A stretch of 64,000 nt of DNA, taken from the NCBI GenBank assembly GCA_047624005.1, contig JBLHPE010000007.1, forward strand, positions 1 to 64,000, written 5' to 3'. Positions 7,220-14,710 of this stretch are shown here, piece by piece. Each line of letters starts with the position of its first letter. Positions within the stretch are counted from its first letter, which is position 1. The notes beneath the pieces were generated by a model. That model saw nothing but the letters and a program-made list of their open reading frames with translations. It was not told the origin of the DNA and did not search any database. A program made the translations under genes and the position numbers. This DNA is from Ascidiaceihabitans sp047624005 (GTDB taxonomy: Bacteria; Pseudomonadota; Alphaproteobacteria; Rhodobacterales; Rhodobacteraceae).

Positions 7220-8608
7220 ATGAAACGTCTTCTTCTCGCTCTCAGTCTTGCCGCGGCACCAATCGGTGCTTTCGCGCAGGATGGTCAAGTTCAGACCAAA
7301 CAATATGACGACGGCGGCATCTACGAGGGCAGCTTTCGCGGTGGCTTGCAACATGGGGAAGGCACCTACCGCCTCCCAAATGGTTATGAATACACAGGCG
7401 CATGGGAAGACGGTGAGATCAAAGGCGAAGGGGTCGCAAGATTCCCAAATGGATCGGTCTATCAAGGCAACTTTTCAAAAGGGAAACCTGACGGTTTTGG
7501 CAAGATCACCTTTGCCGATGGTGGAACCTATGAAGGCGACTGGATCGCAGGCGCAATTCTTGGGCAGGGCGTTGCACTTTATGCAAATGGGGTCCGCTAC
7601 GAGGGCCAATTCAGAAACGCCAAGCACCACGGCAAAGGCGTCATGCAAAGTCCGGGTGGATATGAATACAAAGGCGATTGGATCGACGGCGTCAAAAATG
7701 GAGTTGGCACGATTACCTACCCAGATAGCGCCGTCTATGACGGCGATATTGCAAACGGTAAACGCGAAGGGTCTGGTAAGTTAACCATGCCTGACGGCCT
7801 GATCTATGTGGGACTGTGGAAAGACGGCCAAATTGACGGCACCGGCACACTGACCCAACCCAACGGCGATATTTACGAGGGACAGTTGGTATCGGGACGG
7901 CGCCAAGGCACCGGCAACGTAACATATGCCAACGGGGACATTTACGAGGGCGAATTCGCCGACGATCGCCGTCACGGCACGGGCACCTTCACCGGAAACG
8001 ACGGCTATACTTATGTCGGCGCGTGGGTCGCAGGCCAAATCGAAGGCCAAGGTCGCGTGACGTATCCCGACGGTTCTGTCTATGAAGGCAGCTTTCGAGA
8101 CGATCTTGCGGATGGGACTGGGAAAATCACTTATAAAGACGGGTCAGTCTACGAAGGTGATTGGATTGCAGGCGTGATCGAGGGCAACGGCAAAGCCACG
8201 TACGTCAATGGTGTCATTTATGAAGGTGGCTTTAAAAACGCGCGCAACCACGGCCAGGGAATAATGACCTATGCTGATGGGTACCGCTATAACGGCGCTT
8301 GGGAAAACGGGCAGCGCAGTGGAGCAGGCACTGCAACCTACCCCGATGGCACCGTCTATGTGGGCAATTTTACACAAGGACAGCGTGACGGCACCGGGCA
8401 AATCACAATGGCCAACGGATTTGTATATGACGGACAATGGCAAGCCGGTGAAATCAATGGAACCGGCACCGCCACTTATGACAACGGCGATGTTTACGTG
8501 GGCACATTCCTAAAAGGCAAACGCCAAGGCAATGGGACGATGCGCTATGCAACCGGCGAAGAAGCCAATGGAACTTGGGAAAACGGGGCGCTCAAAGAAG
8601 GCGGATAA
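7220..8608 (+). CDS. Secreted MORN-repeat protein
   Basis: 462 residues. A signal peptide (MKRLLLALSLAAAPIGAFAQ) precedes 18 complete 23-residue MORN repeats (residues 31-444) and a degenerate last one (445-462). Each repeat follows the pattern G-x-x-Y-x-G-x-[FW]-x-x-G-x-x-x-G-x-G. The repeats form a beta-ribbon seen in lipid- or partner-binding scaffolds. No enzymatic domain is present, so the protein should be a periplasmic or exported scaffold; the ligand is unknown. Repeats alternate F and W types and the array is a duplicated block of nine. The ATG at 7220 has an AGGT ribosome site about 9 bases upstream. Confidence 0.92.
   Translation: MKRLLLALSLAAAPIGAFAQDGQVQTKQYDDGGIYEGSFRGGLQHGEGTYRLPNGYEYTGAWEDGEIKGEGVARFPNGSVYQGNFSKGKPDGFGKITFADGGTYEGDWIAGAILGQGVALYANGVRYEGQFRNAKHHGKGVMQSPGGYEYKGDWIDGVKNGVGTITYPDSAVYDGDIANGKREGSGKLTMPDGLIYVGLWKDGQIDGTGTLTQPNGDIYEGQLVSGRRQGTGNVTYANGDIYEGEFADDRRHGTGTFTGNDGYTYVGAWVAGQIEGQGRVTYPDGSVYEGSFRDDLADGTGKITYKDGSVYEGDWIAGVIEGNGKATYVNGVIYEGGFKNARNHGQGIMTYADGYRYNGAWENGQRSGAGTATYPDGTVYVGNFTQGQRDGTGQITMANGFVYDGQWQAGEINGTGTATYDNGDVYVGTFLKGKRQGNGTMRYATGEEANGTWENGALKEGG
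7310..8551 (+). repeat. Tandem duplication of a nine-repeat MORN block (2 x 621 bp)
   Basis: Repeats 1-9 (7310-7930) align one to one with repeats 10-18 (7931-8551). For example, repeat 4 GTYEGDWIAGAI matches repeat 13 SVYEGDWIAGVI, and repeat 5 NGVRYEGQFRNAKHHGKG matches repeat 14 NGVIYEGGFKNARNHGQG. The F/W alternation slips at the junction, where repeats 9 and 10 are both of the non-W type, as expected when an odd number of units is duplicated. Confidence 0.75.
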
Positions 8609-8712
8609 ATTCGGGATACTCCACTCGGAAGTGAAATAACCAGCCGTTAAGACAGTGGCCTATTACCAAGTGTTCGTGTGGATAGATGGCAGAAATTTGA
8701 ACGCAAACAGCG

Positions 8713-9378
8713 TTACCAAGGCAAGCGTGTTCCCGCATAATCGTAAAAACCACCGGTTTGATCAGGCGTTAAATCATCCATAACACGCGCTAAATTTGTA
8801 CCTGCTTGATCGGCAGGAACGCTGTCATGGCGGGCCACATACTTGGAAGTGAATGGCGTTTGAACCGTTCCTGGATGCAACGCCACTACGCTTGATTTGG
8901 GATGACTGCGCGACAGCTCAATCGCCGAGGTATGAACGATTTGGTTGAGGGCCGCCTTAGCAGCACGATAACTGATCCACCCACCCAATCGATTGTCACC
9001 TATTGAACCAACCTTAGCAGACAAAACCGCAAAAACACTGGCGCGGTCCCTTGGCAACAGACGGCTGGCATGTGCTAGAATCAAAGCTGGCCCAATCGCA
9101 TTCACCGCGAACTGATCAGCCATTGCCTGTGCATTGACCGCTTTGATCGTCTTCTCCGGGTTTGCTCCATTCACACACAGTGCACCCGTCGCAACAATAA
9201 CCCGATCAAAAGTACGGTCCAACTTGCCCAAATGCTCAGACACACTTTGCCCATCAACAATGTTCAAGCCATCTGCAGTGCGGGACAAGCCTACAACATA
9301 ATAGCCATTGTCTTTGTGATGACGATACAGTGCAGCACCGATGCCGCCTGACGCCCCAATTATCAATACATTTACCAT
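8713..9378 (-). CDS. SDR-family oxidoreductase (C-factor-like)
   Basis: 221 residues, a compact short-chain dehydrogenase/reductase. Visible: the nucleotide-binding GASGGIGAAL at residues 8-17, the VATGAL strand in place of NNAG, and the catalytic Ser and YRAAK (about 143-160). HPGTVQTPFT follows the last core strand. Its short length and Rossmann pattern resemble the CsgA/C-factor subgroup, whose substrates are mostly unknown. It stands alone between the MORN gene and leuA, so context gives no pathway. Confidence 0.88.
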   Translation of the reverse strand: MVNVLIIGASGGIGAALYRHHKDNGYYVVGLSRTADGLNIVDGQSVSEHLGKLDRTFDRVIVATGALCVNGANPEKTIKAVNAQAMADQFAVNAIGPALILAHASRLLPRDRASVFAVLSAKVGSIGDNRLGGWISYRAAKAALNQIVHTSAIELSRSHPKSSVVALHPGTVQTPFTSKYVARHDSVPADQAGTNLARVMDDLTPDQTGGFYDYAGTRLPW

Positions 9379-9509
9379 ACACAGATTGTAGCGCGTGCCA
9401 GCGGTCCTTCAACCGACTTCCCCCCTAATGACCCTACTTTTCACGGCAATCAGATAGGACACCACCAAGAAGACTTCAAAAACCACCTTTCCATTTAAAA
9501 AACGACAGG

Positions 9510-9515
9510 TATAAC
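9510..9515 (+). promoter_or_regulatory. Candidate -10 element of the leuA leader transcript
   Basis: TATAAC ends 7 bases before the leader-peptide ATG at 9523. If it is the -10 box, transcription would start at or next to that ATG, giving a leaderless message as known for the trpL leader of related alphaproteobacteria. No convincing -35 box is seen. Confidence 0.35.
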
Positions 9516-9522
9516 TGCGCAC

Positions 9523-9606
9523 ATGACACGTAATGCACATACCCTGATCGCGCGCCCTTTGGCTGCTGCGCTTTTGTGCGAGCTTCTCCTCCTTCCCAGC
9601 CTCTGA
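9523..9606 (+). CDS. leuL: Leucine-rich leader peptide upstream of leuA
   Basis: A 27-codon reading frame whose C-terminal part reads ARPLAAALLCELLLLPSL. Nine of 27 residues are leucine and codons 21-24 are four consecutive leucines (CTT CTC CTC CTT). It ends 85 bases before leuA, and its stop codon lies inside the 5' arm of a hairpin. This is the hallmark of ribosome-mediated attenuation of a leucine biosynthesis gene: shortage of charged tRNA-Leu would stall the ribosome on the leucine run. No strong ribosome site precedes it, consistent with leaderless translation. It is too short for ordinary gene calling. Confidence 0.85.
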   Translation: MTRNAHTLIARPLAAALLCELLLLPSL

Positions 9607-9662
9607 GCGTGTCCTACGGCACGTCCGCTCAGAGGATACCCCGCAAGGGTTGGATGCGTGCC
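9600..9662 (+). promoter_or_regulatory. leuA attenuator-like alternative hairpins
   Basis: CCTCTGAGCG (9600-9609) pairs perfectly with CGCTCAGAGG (9626-9635). GGCACG (9618-9623), in the loop of that hairpin, can instead pair with CGTGCC (9657-9662), extended by TCC with GGA and enclosing an inner ACCC/GGGT stem. The two folds compete. A ribosome stopped at the leader stop codon would cover the first 5' arm and favour the second fold; one stalled at the leucine run would leave it free. No U-run follows the second fold, so termination may be Rho-dependent or control may be translational. Confidence 0.65.
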
Positions 9663-9691
9663 AAAATTCAGGACAGAAAAAGAGACATCAC

Positions 9692-11251
9692 ATGACATCT
9701 TCCCAAGACAAAGTCGTAATATTCGACACCACATTGCGCGACGGCGAACAATCTCCCGGCGCAACTATGACCCACGCAGAAAAGCTGGAAATCGCAGGGT
9801 TGCTGGACGAAATGGGCGTCGATATTATCGAAGCCGGATTTCCGATAGCATCTGAGGGCGACTTCAACGCCGTTGCCGCGATTGCCAAAAACAGCGTAAA
9901 CTCAGTAATCTGCGGACTAGCACGCGCCCAAATCGGTGACATTGACCGGTGTTGGGAAGCTGTAAAACACGCCAGGCAGCCACGCATTCACACCTTCATC
10001 GGTACATCACCTTTGCACCGCGCAATCCCAAATCTGACCAAAGACGAGATGGCAATTCGGATCGAACAAACCGTCAGCCACGCCCGCAATCTTTGCGACA
10101 ACGTGCAGTGGTCACCAATGGATGCCACACGTACAGAATTTGATTATCTTTGCCGCACCGTCGAAATCGCAATCAAAGCAGGCGCTACGACAATCAACAT
10201 CCCCGATACGGTTGGCTACACAGCACCACGTGAAAGCGCCCAATTGATCCGTGACTTGCTGGAACATGTGCCCGGTGCTGACAATATCGTCTTCGCCACG
10301 CACTGTCACAACGACCTTGGTATGGCGACAGCCAACAGCTTGGCGGCGGTTGAAGCGGGTGCACGCCAGATCGAATGCACCATCAACGGGCTTGGTGAAC
10401 GCGCTGGTAACACGGCACTTGAAGAGGTCGTGATGGCCATGAAAGTGCGTAATGACATCATGCCTTATCAAACTGGAATCGACACGACCAAATTGATGAA
10501 CATTTCACGGCGCGTGGCAACAGTCGCGGGCTTCCCAGTACAATTCAATAAAGCAATCGTCGGTAAAAACGCGTTCGCGCACGAATCTGGCATCCACCAA
10601 GACGGTATGCTGAAAAATGCTGAGACGTTTGAGATCATGCGCCCCGAAGACGTCGGTCTTGCAGGGACGTCTTTGCCACTTGGCAAACACTCGGGCCGTG
10701 CAGCGTTGCGTGCTAAATTGGAAGAATTGGGTTTTGAGTTGGGCGACAACCAACTTAAGGACGTGTTTGTGCGTTTCAAAGAACTGGCTGATCGTAAAAA
10801 AGAGGTCTTTGACGATGATCTGGTCGCGTTGATGCGGACCTCGGATGATCCCGAAAATGATCGCCTGAAAATCCTATCTTTGCGTGTTCAATGCGGGACC
10901 GAGGGGCCACAGCAGGCAGACCTAAAGCTGGAAATCGATGGCGCGGAACACACTGCCACCGAAACTGGCGACGGACCTGTTGACGCGACATTCAACGCAA
11001 TCAAAGCGTTGGTCGAACACGATGCGCGGCTGCAACTTTACCAAGTGCATGCGGTGACCGAAGGCACAGATGCACAGGCAACGGTGACTGTGCGCTTGGA
11101 AGAAGCCGGACGTATCGTAACAGGTGAATCGGCAGATACCGACACAGTCGTGGCATCAGCCAAAGCTTACGTTCACGCGCTGAACCGTTTGCTGGTACGA
11201 CGCGAAAAGTCAGGCAAAGACACGCCTGAAATCAACTACAAAGACGCCTAG
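9692..11251 (+). CDS. leuA: 2-isopropylmalate synthase
   Basis: 519 residues. It condenses acetyl-CoA with 2-oxoisovalerate in the first committed step of leucine synthesis. The HMGL-type TIM barrel fills about 1-275, with TTLRDGEQSPGATM near the N-terminus, the metal-binding THCHNDLGMATANS, and the NGLGERAGN motif. A linker then leads to the C-terminal LeuA regulatory dimer domain, where leucine normally binds for feedback inhibition. ATG 9692 follows an AGAG site and matches family starts, so the upstream ATG at 9650 is rejected. The leader peptide and hairpins upstream suggest additional transcriptional or translational control. Confidence 0.97.
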   Translation: MTSSQDKVVIFDTTLRDGEQSPGATMTHAEKLEIAGLLDEMGVDIIEAGFPIASEGDFNAVAAIAKNSVNSVICGLARAQIGDIDRCWEAVKHARQPRIHTFIGTSPLHRAIPNLTKDEMAIRIEQTVSHARNLCDNVQWSPMDATRTEFDYLCRTVEIAIKAGATTINIPDTVGYTAPRESAQLIRDLLEHVPGADNIVFATHCHNDLGMATANSLAAVEAGARQIECTINGLGERAGNTALEEVVMAMKVRNDIMPYQTGIDTTKLMNISRRVATVAGFPVQFNKAIVGKNAFAHESGIHQDGMLKNAETFEIMRPEDVGLAGTSLPLGKHSGRAALRAKLEELGFELGDNQLKDVFVRFKELADRKKEVFDDDLVALMRTSDDPENDRLKILSLRVQCGTEGPQQADLKLEIDGAEHTATETGDGPVDATFNAIKALVEHDARLQLYQVHAVTEGTDAQATVTVRLEEAGRIVTGESADTDTVVASAKAYVHALNRLLVRREKSGKDTPEINYKDA

Positions 11252-11257
11252 GACATT

Positions 11258-11276
11258 GGTGCGCCATCGGCGCACC
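11258..11276 (+). terminator. Hairpin after leuA
   Basis: GGTGCGC (11258-11264) and GCGCACC (11270-11276) form a perfect 7-bp stem with a 5-base loop, 7 bases after the leuA stop. The following sequence is T-rich but has no uninterrupted T-run until TTTT at 11291, so it is a weak intrinsic terminator at best. Confidence 0.6.
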
Positions 11277-11298
11277 TTACCTCATCCTTCTTTTGGCC

Positions 11299-11331
11299 AA
11301 AAATATCCCGGAGTCTGAGGCAGCGCCTCAG
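11299..11331 (-). terminator. Intrinsic-type terminator of the VOC gene
   Basis: Read on the minus strand, CTGAGGC and GCCTCAG (11315-11331) form a 7-bp stem with a 3-base loop. This is followed by CTCCGGGATATTTTT, whose T5 lies at 11299-11303. A stem followed by GGGATATTTTT is a recurring 3'-end signature in Rhodobacteraceae. It sits 10 bases past the stop of the VOC gene. Confidence 0.65.
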
Positions 11332-11340
11332 TCCCAATTC

Positions 11341-11922
11341 CTAATAGGGATCCCGCGCCTCACGATCTATTGACAAAGACCCTTGCGAACGCCCTACAAT
11401 CAGTTCCACCGCATCTGCCAAATGCGCCTCACCAATAGCCATGTCACCTGCGGCAACACGCAATTTATGGGCTTCCAGCAATACTTCGGCGTGTGACGAA
11501 CCACGCGGCGGAATGAACTTGTAACAGGCCAGTTCAATCAACTGCCCAAGTGGGTCTTTGAAGTAAACAGAATCCATAAATCCACGATCCTTAACGCCAG
11601 AATGGCCAATCCCACGCGCATCCAACCGCTTTGGGACCTGCGAAAACATCGCGCGATCCACCTCAAATGCCAAATGATGGACGCAACCAGGTTCAGTCGG
11701 CGTGCGGGTGTGATCCCCTTTGCGCCCCTCATTGGTAAAAACCGTGATCAACCGCCCATCACCTGGGTCAAAATACAAATGTCCTTCATCAGGATCATCC
11801 AGGTTCGGTTGATCAAAGATAAACGGCATCCCCAGAAGCCCCTCCCAGAAATCTATCGAAGTCTGGCGATCCGCCCCGGTTAAGGTAATATGATGTACGC
11901 CCAAAACTTGAATTTTACGCAT
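11341..11922 (-). CDS. VOC-family (glyoxalase/ring-cleaving dioxygenase-like) protein
   Basis: 193 residues. The first beta-alpha-beta module begins VHHITLTGADRQTSIDFWEG, and the second contains VHHLAFEVDRAMFSQVPKRL and SVYFKDPLGQLIELACY. The pattern supplies the usual His/Glu metal ligands of the vicinal oxygen chelate fold. It resembles the ring-cleaving dioxygenase subgroup, but the substrate cannot be read from sequence. A polar C-terminal tail of about 50 residues is extra. ATG 11922 has a GGGAG site 7 bases upstream, so the longer upstream frame is rejected. It diverges from mreB. Confidence 0.85.
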   Translation of the reverse strand: MRKIQVLGVHHITLTGADRQTSIDFWEGLLGMPFIFDQPNLDDPDEGHLYFDPGDGRLITVFTNEGRKGDHTRTPTEPGCVHHLAFEVDRAMFSQVPKRLDARGIGHSGVKDRGFMDSVYFKDPLGQLIELACYKFIPPRGSSHAEVLLEAHKLRVAAGDMAIGEAHLADAVELIVGRSQGSLSIDREARDPY

Positions 11923-12134
11923 TTTGATCTCCCCAATCCATGCGTAAAATTCTAACAGGCGCAGCCTACAAACGGAATGACGCAAATTCAGCCCGAAATG
12001 CGCGGATTGCTGCCTCAACTGACCGGCTTTCCCCCTTTCACCCAAAGGGCCATCCGCCTATAAGCGCACTGGCCCACATGTTTCGACTCGCAGGGCAGCA
12101 CAAAGCATCGCGCGTTTTTCTACAAGGCCTACAC

Positions 12135-13181
12135 ATGTCAATTTTCGATAAACTTGGTGGTCTCTTTTCGTCAGATATGGCGATTGACCTCGGCACTGCC
12201 AACACCCTCATTTACGTCAAAGGCAAAGGCGTTGTTCTGTCTGAGCCGTCGGTCGTCGCCTACCATATCAAGGATGGTGTGAAAAAAGTGCTGGCCGTGG
12301 GCGAAGACGCCAAACTTATGTTGGGACGCACACCAGGATCTATCGAAGCGATCCGCCCAATGCGTGAAGGCGTCATTGCTGATTTTGACACTGCCGAAGA
12401 GATGATCAAACACTTCATCCGTAAAGTGCACAAACGCTCTACGTTCTCCAAACCCAAAATCATTGTTTGCGTCCCACATGGCGCGACACCCGTTGAAAAA
12501 CGCGCCATTCGCCAATCGGTTCTGTCTGCTGGTGCACGTCGCGCTGGCCTAATCGCTGAACCGATTGCCGCGGCAATTGGCGCGGGCATGCCCATCACTG
12601 ATCCAACAGGAAACATGGTTGTCGACATCGGTGGTGGTACGACCGAAGTTGCCGTCCTTTCGCTTGGCGACATCGTTTACGCCCGTTCCGTACGCGTCGG
12701 TGGTGACCGCATGGACGAGGCAATCATTAGCTATCTACGTCGTCAGCAAAACCTGTTGGTTGGTGAAACAACAGCCGAACGCATCAAAACATCTATCGGC
12801 ACGGCCCGTATGCCTGACGATGGGCGTGGAACATCCATGCAAGTGCGTGGTCGCGATCTGCTGAATGGTATCCCGAAAGAGATCGAAATAACCCAAGCAC
12901 AGATTGCCGAAGCCCTCGCCGAACCTGTGCAACAAATCTGCGAAGCGGTTATGACTGCGCTTGAAACCACACCACCAGACCTTGCAGCCGATATTGTTGA
13001 TCGTGGTGTGATGTTGACAGGTGGCGGCGCGTTGCTTGGTGATCTTGATCTGGCCTTGCGTGAGCAAACCGGCCTTGCTGTCTCCATCGCGGATGAGCCG
13101 CTGAACTGTGTGGCTTTGGGCACGGGCAAAGCGCTAGAATACGAAAAGCAACTGCGTCACGCGATTGATTACGATAGCTAA
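12135..13181 (+). CDS. mreB: Rod shape-determining protein MreB
   Basis: 348 residues of bacterial actin. It polymerises under the inner membrane and guides elongation-phase wall synthesis. Visible: the amphipathic membrane-binding N-terminus MSIFDKLGGLFSSD, phosphate-1 motif MAIDLGTANTLIYV, the VCVPHGATPVEKRAI region, VVDIGGGTTEVAVLS (phosphate 2), and the adenosine motif near MLTGGGALLGDLD. Upstream in-frame ATG codons are ignored because homologs start at this MSIFDKL. It is the first gene of the mreBCD-mrdA-rodA operon. Confidence 0.98.
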   Translation: MSIFDKLGGLFSSDMAIDLGTANTLIYVKGKGVVLSEPSVVAYHIKDGVKKVLAVGEDAKLMLGRTPGSIEAIRPMREGVIADFDTAEEMIKHFIRKVHKRSTFSKPKIIVCVPHGATPVEKRAIRQSVLSAGARRAGLIAEPIAAAIGAGMPITDPTGNMVVDIGGGTTEVAVLSLGDIVYARSVRVGGDRMDEAIISYLRRQQNLLVGETTAERIKTSIGTARMPDDGRGTSMQVRGRDLLNGIPKEIEITQAQIAEALAEPVQQICEAVMTALETTPPDLAADIVDRGVMLTGGGALLGDLDLALREQTGLAVSIADEPLNCVALGTGKALEYEKQLRHAIDYDS

Positions 13182-13281
13182 GACAGGCGCTTTCAAAACC
13201 TCAGACGCTTGCCACAGCCTTCTAAATCTTGGACACTCCAAGCTGAAACAGAACGGTTGAACAACGCAGGACAAATCAGCC

Positions 13282-14178
13282 TTGGCCAACAACCCATCAA
13301 ACAGTCAAGATTATACTGGCCCGCTGCGCCGGTTGCTTCTGGTTGTCGTGTCGTTGGTTTTGATCGCAATCTTTCTGGTTTGGCGGATCGACAGCCCACG
13401 GGTTGAACGGTTTCGCGCCCAAGTGACAGACCGCATCGTTCCTAATTTCGACTGGGCGATGGCGCCTGTCACGGGTACCATCAACCTATTCCGAGATTAC
13501 CAAAGCTATCAACGCATAGCGGAACAGAACCAAGAACTGCGGCGCGAGTTGCGAAAAATGCAATCTTGGAAAGAAGCGGCTCTCCAGCTTGAGCAAGAAA
13601 ACGCACGGCTGCTGGACTTGAACAAAGTGCGACTTGATCCCCGTCTGACGTTCATTACAGGTGTAGTTTTGGCCGACAGCGGCTCCCCTTTTCGTCAATC
13701 TGTATTGCTGAATGTTGGGGCACGCGATGGTTTGGTTGACGGTTGGGCGACTATGGACGGGATCGGATTGGTTGGACGGATCTCGGGTGTGGCGAAAAAC
13801 ACCAGCCGTGTGATCCTGTTGACGGACGCCTCCAGCCGCATCCCCGCCGTTATCCAACCTTCTGGCCAGCGCGCTATCATTGCAGGCGACAACTCTGCAG
13901 CGCCACCGCTTGATTTTATCGAAAGCCCCGATCTTGTGCGGCCCGGTGATCGGGTTGTCAGCTCTGGTGATGGCGGGGTTTTCCCAGCAGGTTTGGTCAT
14001 CGGGCAAGTGGCCGCAGATCCAGGCGGACGCCTACGTGTACGGCTTGCCGCGGATTATGAACGCCTTAAGTTTCTTCGCGTTTTGCGCAGCTATACGACA
14101 GAACCCGTCACTGATGCCGCACATGTGCTTGCACCAGATTTGGCCTCCAATGACACTGGGGTAACGACGGATGAATGA
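13282..14178 (+). CDS. mreC: Rod shape-determining protein MreC
   Basis: 298 residues. A cytoplasmic N-tail is followed by one membrane helix (LLLVVVSLVLIAIFLVW, about 14-32), a periplasmic coiled coil (about 70-110, with EQNQELRREL) and the beta-barrel MreC core (about 115-275). It bridges MreB to PBP2 and RodA. The start is TTG at 13282 with AGGAC about 10 bases upstream; no ATG fits. The last codons overlap mreD. The 100-bp mreB-mreC gap shows no terminator. Confidence 0.95.
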   Translation: MANNPSNSQDYTGPLRRLLLVVVSLVLIAIFLVWRIDSPRVERFRAQVTDRIVPNFDWAMAPVTGTINLFRDYQSYQRIAEQNQELRRELRKMQSWKEAALQLEQENARLLDLNKVRLDPRLTFITGVVLADSGSPFRQSVLLNVGARDGLVDGWATMDGIGLVGRISGVAKNTSRVILLTDASSRIPAVIQPSGQRAIIAGDNSAAPPLDFIESPDLVRPGDRVVSSGDGGVFPAGLVIGQVAADPGGRLRVRLAADYERLKFLRVLRSYTTEPVTDAAHVLAPDLASNDTGVTTDE

Positions 14179-14710
14179 ATACCAGACATCACGCGTTTGG
14201 TTCATGCGCACCTGTTTTATCCTGCTCGCATTGGTCGCGCTGTTCATGCATCTTTTGCCTCTCAGCACGCTCCCAAGCGCGTGGGCAATGCCAGACCTAT
14301 TGGTAGGATTTGCACTTGCTTGGTCCGTGCGCAGGCCAGACTATGTGCCCGTATTGCTACTCGCCATCATATTGCTCCTGTCCGACCTATTGTTACAAAG
14401 ACCACCGGGCCTTTGGGCCCTTCTGATTCTGCTGTGCTGTGAAAATCTAAAACTACGTGCGTACAGCTTGAGGGCCGCGAACTTTGCTGTTGAATGGGCA
14501 ACAGTAGCGGCTTTGATCTTTGGTGCTATGCTGGGATACCGGGTGATACTGGCCGTATTGCTTGTCGAACGACCAAGCTTGGGTTTGCATCTTATCGAAA
14601 CAACGATGACGATCCTTAGCTATCCTTTTATTGTCTTCATCACCCACGCCTTCATGGGGGTACGCAAAACGATCCCCGGTGATCTTGATGCACCTCGAGG
14701 ACGACTATGA
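14171..14710 (+). CDS. mreD: Rod shape-determining protein MreD
   Basis: 179-residue integral membrane protein with about five hydrophobic segments, including CFILLALVALFMHLLPL and VPVLLLAIILLLSDLLL. MreD is a partner of MreC in the elongation complex. The gene overlaps mreC by 8 bp and mrdA by 4 bp (ATGA), so it is translationally coupled at both ends. Sequence conservation is weak in this family; position in the operon secures the name. Confidence 0.92.
   Translation: MNEYQTSRVWFMRTCFILLALVALFMHLLPLSTLPSAWAMPDLLVGFALAWSVRRPDYVPVLLLAIILLLSDLLLQRPPGLWALLILLCCENLKLRAYSLRAANFAVEWATVAALIFGAMLGYRVILAVLLVERPSLGLHLIETTMTILSYPFIVFITHAFMGVRKTIPGDLDAPRGRL

Noticed and set aside
7061..7465. Minus-strand 134-codon frame between nadE and the MORN gene
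   Set aside because: It runs antisense through the signal peptide and first repeats of the MORN gene; only its tail is protein-like and no start is supported.
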